Below are positions 47,457 through 58,522 of a DNA stretch of 64,000 nucleotides, one piece after another (position 1 is the stretch's first letter; each line of letters begins with the position of its first letter). The position numbers and the translations under genes are program-made. The DNA lies in contig NW_022145601.1 in the NCBI RefSeq assembly GCF_000002235.5, positions 7,045,322-7,109,321 of the forward strand, given 5' to 3'. The DNA comes from Strongylocentrotus purpuratus. Lineage: Eukaryota > Echinodermata > Echinoidea > Camarodonta > Strongylocentrotidae. The notes below the pieces were generated by a model. That model had not been told where the DNA came from. It saw only the letters and a program-made list of their open reading frames with translations, and searched no databases.

Positions 47457-47562
47457 TTAGGTCTTAGGTGTCCTGTTCCTGATTAGATACATTTGTTGAT
47501 CAGGTCCTGGTGCTCTTTGTTGCACTTCTGTGATCATTATCTGCTTCTTTGTTCCATAGCAT
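47457..47562 (-). CDS. Candidate terminal coding exon, unidentified gene
   Basis: A strong acceptor (TTCTTTTAATTGTAG on the minus strand) is followed by 34 open codons and TAA at 47457-47459. The peptide reads CYGTKKQIMITEVQQRAPGP then DQQMYLIRNRTPKT. Composition is balanced and not repeat-like. The donor exon should lie at higher coordinates but the next 16 kb is macrosatellite, so no partner exon was found. It may belong to a gene interrupted or displaced by the repeat array, or be chance. No family recognised. Confidence 0.3.
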
Positions 47563-47739
47563 CTACAATTAAAAGAAAACAGAAACTTAGTAAGGTTCCT
47601 GCTAATATCATAATGCATGCATAAGTTATCTGTTTATAACTTTGTTCATGTCCTTTAGAGAAAGAAATATCCATGTCATATGTAGGGTTGGATCCAGAAT
47701 TCTCACCAACATAAAACTAAGGAGTGGCATAAAATCCTG

Positions 47740-48384
47740 AAAATAAACTAATTATTTCAAACAAGGCACAATGACATAACTAAGAGCGAAATCAGGGGAA
47801 GTGGGAGGTGGGGAGGGGGGGGGAGAGACACCTTTTTTGTTTTGTTTTTGTTGTCGTTGGTAGATCTAGCCTAGATCTACATTCAAACTAAGCTGAATCT
47901 GGACCTGGATCACAATAATGACACATGTGCACGACTAGTCTAGTCTAGTGAATCAAAAACGAGCCTAGACCCATGGCTTTGGAAGTCTTTGCTACAAGCT
48001 ATAGATCTAGATCTAATTGCCTATTTTTAATATTATTAGTAGGTGGCTCTGGACCTAGATCTAAACCCGTCCCTATGGCTATGCCACATCTTAAAAAGGG
48101 GGCACAGAATGATTGTGCACCCCCCCCCCCCCTCCATATTAAACTTCCACATTGATCCACCTAGATCTAGAGGAAATCTACATCAGGCATTTAGATCTAG
48201 GTCTAGATCTATTTAGAATTTTTTGTTAGAGTACATTAGGCCTAGAATCTAGCCCTAGATCTAGGCCTAGATCTATACTAAATTCGGGGTTAAATGCTGT
48301 TTAGGTCTAGAATTCTATAGACTTCTAGATCTACTTAAGACAGTGCAACTGCTAGATCTAAAGTTCGGGCTATGCTGTCTAGAT
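47740..48384. repeat. AGATCT-rich segment X, copy 1
   Basis: Starts ATTATTTCAAACAAGGCAC and ends TTCGGGCTATGCTGTCT. It is dense in TAGATCTAG-type words, about ten AGATCT sites in 500 bp. It is repeated almost unchanged at 52029-52660, inside the array, which implies that both copies served as a junction for array rearrangement. Confidence 0.85.
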
Positions 48385-49141
48385 GGGACCCCCCTGGCGA
48401 TTAATGTGGGGGGGGGGGGTGATTTTTTCAAATTTTCGAGGGCCAAACAAAAAATAGTGCTCTCTACTCCTACCCCCCCCCCCCCCCCCCTCCCCCTTCC
48501 CCCTCTACCACTGAGTGAAATATCGGCCGGCACGATTTTTTTTTATTTCAGCACATTAAATTTCAAATTGATTTCAAGTTAGGGCCCCCCTAAGAATCCT
48601 GAATCCGCGCCGATACCCACCCCCCCCCAAATAAAAATCCCAAGGCTCCCCTGTAGTTTTTTTCTACATTGCTCCCCCCCCCCCGCAAAAGGTCCCTATT
48701 TTCTCATTGTTTTACATCAACAACAACAACAACAATAATATTTATTATAAACTCCAAAATTGGTTTGTTTTTATAAATAATAATATCTGCCCGGCAAAAT
48801 ATTTGAAGTAAGTATGTAGATTAAGATCATCAGACTTTATTACACTGATGAGGTGTATTGGGTTCTCTTCACTTGTCTCTTTCTGGCTCTCTTTCTCTTT
48901 CTCTCTCTCTCTCTCTCTCTCATTGGGACTGAAAAAGTATTGAATGTAATAATGTTTGATAAATAGATAAAACAGGATTCCTGTCCTTCTTGTACTTCGT
49001 AAATATAATACTTTACCTTGCTTACAAGTTAATTGCAAGCTCATTGTATAGATCAATTAAGAGAATAGCAATAATATGGACTTTGAGTGAGATCAAAATG
49101 GGTTTGACATCAGTTTTTCTTTTTCAAAGATTAAAAAAAAA

Positions 49142-49500
49142 GCAACAGCTGGGTGTCGAACCCGATACCTTCCAGTTACCAGGCGATTGCCTACCCACTA
49201 GACTAAAGTGTCACATTGCTAATCTCCATGTTTTTTTTTCATACTTATACTTATTGTTGTAGATGTAGCAAAAGAAAAAAACGCAACAGCTGGGGGTCGA
49301 ACCCGATACCTTCCAGTTACCAGGCGATTGCCTACCCACTAGACTAAAGTGTCACATTGCTAATCTCCATGGTTTTTTTTCATACTTATACTTATTGTTG
49401 TAGATGTAGCAAAAGAAAAAAACGCAACAGCTGGGGGTCGAACCCGATACCTTCCAGTTATCAGACGATTGCCTACCCACTAGACTAAAGTGTCACATTG
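49142..49500 (-). repeat. Three tandem tRNA-like (A box/B box) cassettes, unit 1
   Basis: On the minus strand each ~140-bp repeat contains TAGTCTAGTGG (A-box-like), a D-arm-like GTCT/AGGC pairing, GGTTCGAC(A/C)CC (B-box-like), and a T-run within about 10 bases after the tRNA-like body, which would serve as a Pol III terminator. A normal anticodon stem cannot be folded and the acceptor is irregular, so these are not functional tRNA genes but tRNA-derived, SINE-like cassettes. Confidence 0.6.
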
Positions 49501-49714
49501 CTAATCTTCATGTATTCTTCATACTTACACTAATTGTTGTAGATGTAGCAAAAGATGTTTTCTGACTAATTCAGAGAGTCGCTTGTTAAAGAAAAAGTAT
49601 TACATGCTATTTTTTCTTTGTTGAGGGGGGGGGGGTGTCCCCTTTAAAAAAGAGATGACAAGTCAATATTATGGAGTGAAGAAAAAAAAATAACATGGGT
49701 TTATATAAAGGAGA

Positions 49715-49787
49715 AACTGAGACTCGAACCGAGTACATTGCATTGTGAAGTGATCACTTTTATCCACAAGACCATTTTGCCTCACCG
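49715..49787 (-). repeat. Fourth tRNA-like cassette, different type, unit 1
   Basis: Minus strand: TGGTCTTGTGG (A-box-like) and CGGTTCGAGTCTC (B-box-like) about 45 bp apart. No immediate T4 terminator. Recurs in every full unit (about 53993-54066, 56932-57004 and 59862-59937) and, diverged, at 63013-63085. Confidence 0.5.
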
Positions 49788-51042
49788 TGATAACTGGTTC
49801 GCTTTTTGTTGTTAACACTTTCTGCATGCTAATGACTTTACAAAATGTGCCGATTTACTGATTTGACGCTTTCGGGATGCATTATTATCATCATTTTTGT
49901 AGTCCGATGTTGTCAAGATTGCCCGTATTTTTTTTCTTTCAGTTACTGATATTACTGATATAATAGTGAGGTTTTATGTTTATTTCATTTAATTTGCAAA
50001 CTGCTGACTTAAACTTAAAGTGATATGACAAGAGGCCACTGCCCTCACATAGTATAATGAATAGAACACGGGTCTATTCAATTCAGTATATGCTACGAAT
50101 TCTATAACAGGGCACCAATGAATAGGGAAGCTTGGCTATTCGATTCTGTTTTCAATAGCTTGCACCTGCAATTTTTGAATAGTTACGTAACAAACTACTC
50201 AGCTCTTTCTGACATGGCATCAATAATATTAGTGAATTGAAAACAAACCTGACCCTCCCTTCACTGAGTGACTTTTGTTTGGTCAAATGCGAGGATTACC
50301 AAAGAGGAGGTAATAATAGCATTCCTGACATTGCAACAATGACCGCGTTATTTTGATGCATTGTCCCTAAACCTACCGAAGAGGCTCTTTGTCCTTGTCT
50401 GGGAGGACAAGCACTTTAGACTGGGACTGTAGTCTGATTTCAAGAAAGGAAAACAATTTCGGGACAGTTCAAATAATGCTTGGAAATGGAAATTCAATGA
50501 TACCGTTTTAAAAACCAGAAAGATATGGTTTGAGGACAAGAAGCAGGATGTAATTCATTGCTCGGCAATCTTGACTGTATTTAAAACAGAGCATCCAATA
50601 TACCTGATATTTAATAGTACTGTACAATGTCAATTAAATAAAATAACTAAATAAACAAACAAATAATGGACCTCTTTAGCCAAGACTGTGGATTTTTATT
50701 GTTGAGCACTAAATGATTCTGCTCGGTCATACAGGCTAGGTGGGGGAATGCTTTCAATAGACTTAAATTTGAAAGGCCCTTTGTATCACTTCGTGCAAAA
50801 TGACATAGGGCACTTCTAATAAATTTATACGAGAAGTAAAACCCTGTTCATCATTGTTTTCGTGTTGCAAAGTTGTTTACAGACTGAAAAGGGATAGTAC
50901 GGGACTGTAGAGAGTGAATAAAACTAGGAAATTATAATTGCAAATGTAAAACAACGTTGTAAACCTAGCAATAAGAGGCTCTTGAATGCAGTTTTTAAAT
51001 GGACATGGCTTTGGGGCTACCCGCTACCGCCGCCAGGCTACG

Positions 51043-51299
51043 CTGTCGATTGCCAGCTAGCTGTCGATTGCCAGCTAGCTGTCGATTGCCAGCTAGCTGT
51101 CGATTGCCAGCTAGCTGTCGATTGCCAGCTAGCTGTCGATTGCCAGCTAGCTGTCGATTGCCAGCTAGCTGTCGATTGCCAGCTAGCTGTCGATTGCCAG
51201 CTAGCTGTCGATTGCCAGCTAGCTGTCGATTGCCAGCTAGCTGTCGATTGCCAGCTAGCTGTCGATTGCCAGCTAGCTGTCGATTGCCAGCTAGCTGTC
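51043..51299. repeat. 18-bp satellite array S1, ~14 copies
   Basis: Perfect tandem TGTCGATTGCCAGCTAGC. Because 18 is a multiple of three, it stays open in several frames on both strands (repeats of VDCQLA, CRLPAS and NRQLAG). These are not proteins. Contains the palindrome GCTAGC in each unit. Confidence 0.95.
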
Positions 51300-52028
51300 T
51301 AGATGGGACCCCCCTGGCGATTAATGTGGGGGGGGGTGATTTTTCAAATTTTCGAGGGCCAAACAAAAAAATAGTGCTCTCTACCCCCCCCCCCCCCCCC
51401 CCCCCTCCCCCTTCCCCCTCTACCACTGAGTGAAATATCGGCCGGCACGATTTTTTTTTATTTCAGCACATTAAATTTCAAATTGATTTCAAGTTTGGGC
51501 CCCCCTAAGAAATCCTGAATCCGCGCCGATACCCACCCCCCCCCCCAAATAAAAATCCCAAGGCTCCCCTGTAGTTTTTTTCTACATTGCTCCCCCCCCC
51601 CCCGCAAAAGGTCCCTATTTTCTCATTGTTTTACATCAACAACAACAACAACAATAATATTTATTATAAAACTCCAAAATTGGTTTGTTTTTATAAATAA
51701 TAATATCTGCCCGGCAAAATATTTGAAGTAAGTATGTAGATTAAGATCATCAGACTTTATTACACTGATGAGGTGTATTGGGTTCTCTTCACTTGTCTCT
51801 TTCTGGCTCTCTTTCTCTTTCTCTCTCTCTCTCTCTCTCATTGGGACTGAAAAGTATTGAATGTAATAATGTTTGATAAATAGATAAAACAGGATTCCTG
51901 TCCTTCTTGTACTTCGTAAATATAATACTTTACCTTGCTTACAAGTTAATTGCAAGCTCATTGTATAGATCAATTAAGAGAATAGCAATAAATATGGACT
52001 TTGAGTGAGATCAAAATGGGTTTGACAT
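51300..52028. repeat. Macrosatellite unit 2, truncated
   Basis: Only the head and CT-microsatellite part of a unit. At GGTTTGACATCA it passes directly into segment X copy 2 and not into the tRNA-like cassettes. Confidence 0.9.
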
Positions 52029-52660
52029 CAATTATTTCAAACAAGGCACAATGACATAACTAAGAGCGAAATCAGGGGAAGTGGGAGGTGGGGAGGGGGG
52101 GGGAGAGACACCTTTTTTGTTTTGTTTTTGTTGTCGTTGGTAGATCTAGCCTAGATCTACATTCAAACTAAGCTGAATCTGGACCTGGATCACAATAATG
52201 ACACATGTGCACGACTAGTCTAGTCTAGTGAATCAAAACGAGCCTAGACCCATGGCTTTGGAAGTCTTTGCTACAAGCTATAGATCTAGATCTAATTGCC
52301 TATTTTTAATATTATTAGTAGGTGGCTCTGGACCTAGATCTAAACCCGTCCCTATGGCTATGCCACATCTTAAAAAGGGGGCACAGAATGATTGTGCACC
52401 CCCCCCCCCCCTCCATATTAAACTTCCACATTGATCCACCTAGATCTAGAGGAAATCTACATCAGGCATTTAGATCTAGGTCTAGATCTATTTAGAATTT
52501 TTTGTTAGAGTACATTAGGCCTAGAATCTAGCCCTAGATCTAGGCCTAGATCTATACTAAATTCGGGGTTAAATGCTGTTTAGGTCTAGAATTCTATAGA
52601 CTTCTAGATCTACTTAAGACAGTGCAACTGCTAGATCTAAAGTTCGGGCTATGCTGTCTA
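52029..52660. repeat. AGATCT-rich segment X, copy 2
   Basis: Near-identical to 47750-48384 and placed between a truncated and a full unit. The head of the next unit follows exactly as after copy 1. Confidence 0.9.
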
Positions 52661-53173
52661 GATGGGACCCCCCTGGCGATTAATGTGGGGGGGGGGTGAT
52701 TTTTCAAATTTTCGAGGGCCAAACAAAAAAATAGTGCTCTCTACCCCCCCCCCCCCCCCCCCCTCCCCCTTCCCCCTCTACCACTGAGTGAAATATCGGC
52801 CGGCACGATTTTTTTTTATTTCAGCACATTAAATTTCAAATTGATTTCAAGTTTGGGCCCCCCTAAGAAATCCTGAATCCGCGCCGATACCCACCCCCCC
52901 CCCCAAATAAAAATCCCAAGGCTCCCCTGTAGTTTTTTTCTACATTGCTCCCCCCCCCCCCCCCGCAAAAGGTCCCTATTTTCTCATTGTTTTACATCAA
53001 CAACAACAACAACAATAATATTTATTATAAAACTCCAAAATTGGTTTGTTTTTATAAATAATAATATCTGCCCGGCAAAATATTTGAAGTAAGTATGTAG
53101 ATTAAGATCATCAGACTTTATTACACTGATGAGGTGTATTGGGTTCTCTTCACTTGTCTCTTTCTGGCTCTCT

Positions 53174-53204
<31 letters not shown>

Positions 53205-53426
53205 ATTGGGACTGAAAAAGTATTGAATGTAATAATGTTTGATAAATAGATAAAACAGGATTCCTGTCCTTCTTGTACTTCGTAAATATAATACTTTACC
53301 TTGCTTACAAGTTAATTGCAAGCTCATTGTATAGATCAATTAAGAGAATAGCAATAAATATGGACTTTGAGTGAGATCAAAATGGGTTTGACATCAGTTT
53401 TTTCTTTTTCAAAGATTAAAAAAAAA

Positions 53427-53785
53427 GCAACAGCTGGGTGTCGAACCCGATACCTTCCAGTTACCAGGCGATTGCCTACCCACTAGACTAAAGTGTCACA
53501 TTGCTAATCTCCATGTTTTTTTTTCATACTTATACTTATTGTTGTAGATGTAGCAAAAGAAAAAACGCAACAGCTGGGGGTCGAACCCGATACCTTCCAG
53601 TTACCAGGCGATTGCCTACCCACTAGACTAAAGTGTCACATTGCTAATCTCCATGGTTTTTTTTCATACTTATACTTATTGTTGTAGATGTAGCAAAAGA
53701 AAAAAACGCAACAGCTGGGGGTCGAACCCGATACCTTCCAGTTATCAGACGATTGCCTACCCACTAGACTAAAGTGTCACATTGC
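53427..53785 (-). repeat. tRNA-like triple cassette, unit 3
   Basis: Same three A-box/B-box cassettes as 49142-49500. The sequence differs at only a few positions, mainly A-run and T-run lengths. Confidence 0.6.
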
Positions 53786-55326
53786 TAATCTTCATGTATT
53801 CTTCATACTTACACTAATTGTTGTAGATGTAGCAAAAGATGTTTTCTGACTAATTCAGAGAGTCGCTTGTTAAAGAAAAAGTATTACATGCTATTTTTTC
53901 TTTGTTGAGGGGGGGGGTGTCCCCTTTAAAAAAGAGATGACAAGTCAATATTATGGAGTGAAGAAAAAAAAATAACATGGGTTTATATAAAGGAGAAACT
54001 GAGACTCGAACCGAGTACATTGCATTGTGAAGTGATCACTTTTATCCACAAGACCATTTTGCCTCACCGTGATAACTGGTTCGCTTTTTGTTGTTAACAC
54101 TTTCTGCATGCTAATGACTTTACAAAATGTGCCGATTTACTGATTTGACGCTTTCGGGATGCATTATTATCATCATTTTTGTAGTCCGATGTTGTCAAGA
54201 TTGCCCGTATTTTTTTTCTTTCAGTTACTGATATTACTGATATAATAGTGAGGTTTTATGTTTATTTCATTTAATTTGCAAACTGCTGACTTAAACTTAA
54301 AGTGATATGACAAGAGGCCACTGCCCTCACATAGTATAATGAATAGAACACGGGTCTTTCAATTCAGTATATGCTACGAATTCTATAACAGGGCACCAAT
54401 GAATAGGGAAGCTTGGCTATTCGATTCTGTTTTCAATAGCTTGCACCTGCAATTTTTGAATAGTTACGTAACAAACTACTCAGCTCTTTCTGACATGGCA
54501 TCAATAATATTAGTGAATTGAAAACAAACCTGACCCTCCCTTCACTGAGTGACTTTTGTTTGGTCAAATGCGAGGATTACCAAAGAGGAGGTAATAATAG
54601 CATTCCTGACATTGCAACAATGACCGCGTTATTTTGATGCATTGTCCCTAAACCTACCGAAGAGGCTCTTTGTCCTTGTCTGGGAGGACAAGCACTTTAG
54701 ACTGGGACTGTAGTCTGATTTCAAGAAAGGAAAACAATTTCGGGACAGTTCAAAATAATGCTTGGAAATGGAAATTCAAATGATACCGTTTTAAAAACCA
54801 GAAAGATATGGTTTGAGGACAAGAAGCAGGATGTAATTCATTGCTCGGCAATCTTGACTGTATTTAAAACAGAGCATCCAATATACCTGATATTTAATAG
54901 TACTGTACAATGTCAATTAAATAAAATAACTAAATAAACAAACAAATAATGGACCTCTTTAGCCAAGACTGTGGATTTTTATTGTTGAGCACTAAATGAT
55001 TCTGCTCGGTCATACAGGCTAGGTGGGGGAATGCTTTCAATAGACTTAAATTTGAAAGGCCCTTTGTATCACTTCGTGCAAAATGACATAGGGCACTTCT
55101 AATAAATTTATACGAGAAGTAAAACCCTGTTCATCATTGTTTTCGTGTTGCAAAGTTGTTTACAGACTGAAAAAGGGATAGTACGGGACTGTAGAGAGTG
55201 AATAAAACTAGGAAATTATAATTGCAAATGTAAAACAACGTTGTAAACCTAGCAATAAGAGGCTCTTGAATGCAGTTTTTAAATGGACATGGCTTTGGGG
55301 CTACCCGCTACCGCCGCCAGGCTACG

Positions 55327-55625
55327 CTGTCGATTGCCAGCTAGCTGTCGATTGCCAGCTAGCTGTCGATTGCCAGCTAGCTGTCGATTGCCAGCTAGCT
55401 GTCGATTGCCAGCTAGCTGTCGATTGCCAGCTAGCTGTCGATTGCCAGCTAGCTGTCGATTGCCAGCTAGCTGTCGATTGCCAGCTAGCTGTCGATTGCC
55501 AGCTAGCTGTCGATTGCCAGCTAGCTGTCGATTGCCAGCTAGCTGTCGATTGCCAGCTAGCTGTCGATTGCCAGCTAGCTGTCGATTGCCAGCTAGCTGT
55601 CGATTGCCAGCTAGCTGTCGATTAA
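55327..55625. repeat. 18-bp satellite array S2, ~16.5 copies
   Basis: The last unit fuses in register with the head of the next macrosatellite unit at TGTCGATTAATGTGG. The GATGGGACCCCCCTGGC linker present after S1 and S3 is skipped here, consistent with recombination at the shared CGATT. Confidence 0.9.
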
Positions 55626-56360
55626 TGTGGGGGGGGGGTGATTTTTCAAATTTTCGAGGGCCAAACAAAAAAATAGTGCTCTCTACCCCCCCCCCCCCCC
55701 CCCCTCCCCCTTCCCCCTCTACCACTGAGTGAAATATCGGCCGGCACGATTTTTTTTTATTTCAGCACATTAAATTTCAAATTGATTTCAAGTTTGGGCC
55801 CCCCTAAGAAATCCTGAATCCGCGCCGATACCCACCCCCCCCCCCCAAATAAAAATCCCAAGGCTCCCCTGTAGTTTTTTTCTACATTGCTCCCCCCCCC
55901 CCGCAAAAGGTCCCTATTTTCTCATTGTTTTACATCAACAACAACAACAACAATAATATTTATTATAAAACTCCAAAATTGGTTTGTTTTTATAAATAAT
56001 AATATCTGCCCGGCAAAATATTTGAAGTAAGTATGTAGATTAAGATCATCAGACTTTATTACACTGATGAGGTGTATTGGGTTCTCTTCACTTGTCTCTT
56101 TCTGGCTCTCTTTCTCTTTCTCTCTCTCTCTCTCTCTCTCATTGGGACTGAAAAAGTATTGAATGTAATAATGTTTGATAAATAGATAAAACAGGATTCC
56201 TGTCCTTCTTGTACTTCGTAAATATAATACTTTACCTTGCTTACAAGTTAATTGCAAGCTCATTGTATAGATCAATTAAGAGAATAGCAATAAATATGGA
56301 CTTTGAGTGAGATCAAAATGGGTTTGACATCAGTTTTTCTTTTTCAAAGATTAAAAAAAA

Positions 56361-56720
56361 AGCAACAGCTGGGTGTCGAACCCGATACCTTCCAGTTACC
56401 AGGCGATTGCCTACCCACTAGACTAAAGTGTCACATTGCTAATCTCCATGTTTTTTTTTCATACTTATACTTATTGTTGTAGATGTAGCAAAAGAAAAAA
56501 ACGCAACAGCTGGGGTCGAACCCGATACCTTCCAGTTACCAGGCGATTGCCTACCCACTAGACTAAAGTGTCACATTGCTAATCTCCATGGTTTTTTTTC
56601 ATACTTATACTTATTGTTGTAGATGTAGCAAAAGAAAAAAACGCAACAGCTGAGGGTCGAACCCGATACCTTCCAGTTATCAGACGATTGCCTACCCACT
56701 AGACTAAAGTGTCACATTGC
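56361..56720 (-). repeat. tRNA-like triple cassette, unit 4
   Basis: Same organisation as unit 1. The middle cassette has lost one G in the run preceding the B-box complement. Confidence 0.6.
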
Positions 56721-58265
56721 TAATCTTCATGTATTCTTCATACTTACACTAATTGTTGTAGATGTAGCAAAAGATGTTTTCTGACTAATTCAGAGAGTCG
56801 CTTGTTAAAGAAAAAGTATTACATGCTATTTTTTCTTTGTTGAGGGGGGGGGGGGTGTCCCCTTTAAAAAAGAGATGACAAGTCAATATTATGGAGTGAA
56901 GAAAAAAAAATAACATGGGTTTATATAAAGGAGAAACTGAGACTCGAACCGAGTACATTGCATTGTGAAGTGATCACTTTTATCCACAAGACCATTTTGC
57001 CTCACCGTGATAACTGGTTCGCTTTTTGTTGTTAACACTTTCTGCATGCTAATGACTTTACAAAATGTGCCGATTTACTGATTTGACGCTTTCGGGATGC
57101 ATTATTATCATCATTTTTGTAGTCCGATGTTGTCAAGATTGCCCGTATTTTTTTTCTTTCAGTTACTGATATTACTGATATAATAGTGAGGTTTTATGTT
57201 TATTTCATTTAATTTGCAAACTGCTGACTTAAACTTAAAGTGATATGACAAGAGGCCACTGCCCTCACATAGTATAATGAATAGAACACGGGTCTATTCA
57301 ATTCAGTATATGCTACGAATTCTATAACAGGGCACCAATGAATAGGGAAGCTTGGCTATTCGATTCTGTTTTCAATAGCTTGCACCTGCAATTTTTGAAT
57401 AGTTACGTAACAAACTACTCAGCTCTTTCTGACATGGCATCAATAATATTAGTGAATTGAAAACAAACCTGACCCTCCCTTCACTGAGTGACTTTTGTTT
57501 GGTCAAATGCGAGGATTACCAAAGAGGAGGTAATAATAGCATTCCTGACATTGCAACAATGACCGCGTTATTTTGATGCATTGTCCCTAAACCTACCGAA
57601 GAGGCTCTTTGTCCTTGTCTGGGAGGACAAGCACTTTAGACTGGGACTGTAGTCTGATTTCAAGAAAGGAAAACAATTTCGGGACAGTTCAAAATAATGC
57701 TTGGAAATGGAAATTCAAATGATACCGTTTTAAAAACCAGAAAGATATGGTTTGAGGACAAGAAGCAGGATGTAATTCATTGCTCGGCAATCTTGACTGT
57801 ATTTAAAACAGAGCATCCAATATACCTGATATTTAATAGTACTGTACAATGTCAATTAAATAAAATAACTAAATAAACAAACAAATAATGGACCTCTTTA
57901 GCCAAGACTGTGGATTTTTATTGTTGAGCACTAAATGATTCTGCTCGGTCATACAGGCTAGGTGGGGGAATGCTTTCAATAGACTTAAATTTGAAAGGCC
58001 CTTTGTATCACTTCGTGCAAAATGACATAGGGCACTTCTAATAAATTTATACGAGAAGTAAAACCCTGTTCATCATTGTTTTCGTGTTGCAAAGTTGTTT
58101 ACAGACTGAAAAAGGGATAGTACGGGACTGTAGAGAGTGAATAAAACTAGGAAATTATAATTGCAAATGTAAAACAACGTTGTAAACCTAGCAATAAGAG
58201 GCTCTTGAATGCAGTTTTTAAATGGACATGGCTTTGGGGCTACCCGCTACCGCCGCCAGGCTACG

Positions 58266-58522
58266 CTGTCGATTGCCAGCTAGCTGTCGATTGCCAGCTA
58301 GCTGTCGATTGCCAGCTAGCTGTCGATTGCCAGCTAGCTGTCGATTGCCAGCTAGCTGTCGATTGCCAGCTAGCTGTCGATTGCCAGCTAGCTGTCGATT
58401 GCCAGCTAGCTGTCGATTGCCAGCTAGCTGTCGATTGCCAGCTAGCTGTCGATTGCCAGCTAGCTGTCGATTGCCAGCTAGCTGTCGATTGCCAGCTAGC
58501 TGTCGATTGCCAGCTAGCTGTC
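58266..58522. repeat. 18-bp satellite array S3, ~14 copies
   Basis: Same unit and same copy number as S1, followed by the same TCTAGATGGGACC junction. Confidence 0.95.

Larger units (their letters stand above)
48383..51299. repeat. Macrosatellite unit 1 (~2.92 kb)
   Basis: Order of modules: poly-C hAT-like head (GATGGGACCCCCCTGGCGAT), CT microsatellite near 48890-48920, three tRNA-like cassettes (49142-49500), a fourth tRNA-like cassette (49715-49787), a ~1.2-kb AT-rich body, then the 18-bp satellite (51043-51299). The same order returns in units 3, 4 and 5 with only scattered differences. No protein-coding gene is supported. Confidence 0.9.
52659..55625. repeat. Macrosatellite unit 3
   Basis: Full unit. 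tRNA-like cassettes at 53427-53785 and 53993-54066; 18-bp array S2 at 55327-55625 with about 16.5 copies. It lacks a few bases relative to units 1 and 4 but is otherwise collinear. Confidence 0.9.
55622..58522. repeat. Macrosatellite unit 4
   Basis: Full unit with tRNA-like cassettes (56361-56720 and 56932-57004) and 18-bp array S3 (58266-58522, about 14 copies). Confidence 0.9.

Noticed and set aside
48745-49056. Minus-strand frame repeated in each macrosatellite unit (also 51623, 53121, 55922, 58848)
   Set aside because: It spans the CT microsatellite, changes length and frame between units, and shows no domain.
49142-49500. Functional tRNA genes
   Set aside because: A/B boxes and T-runs are present, but the anticodon stem and acceptor do not pair properly, and copies lie in a satellite unit.
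51043-51299. CRISPR-like regular repeats
   Set aside because: The repeats are contiguous with no spacers and the genome is animal; it is a satellite.
50982-51433. Repetitive proteins (VDCQLA, CRLPAS, NRQLAG) at the 18-bp arrays, also at 55266-55732 and 58205-58653
   Set aside because: All frames of an 18-bp tandem repeat without stops stay open; no start context, splice support or composition suggests a gene.
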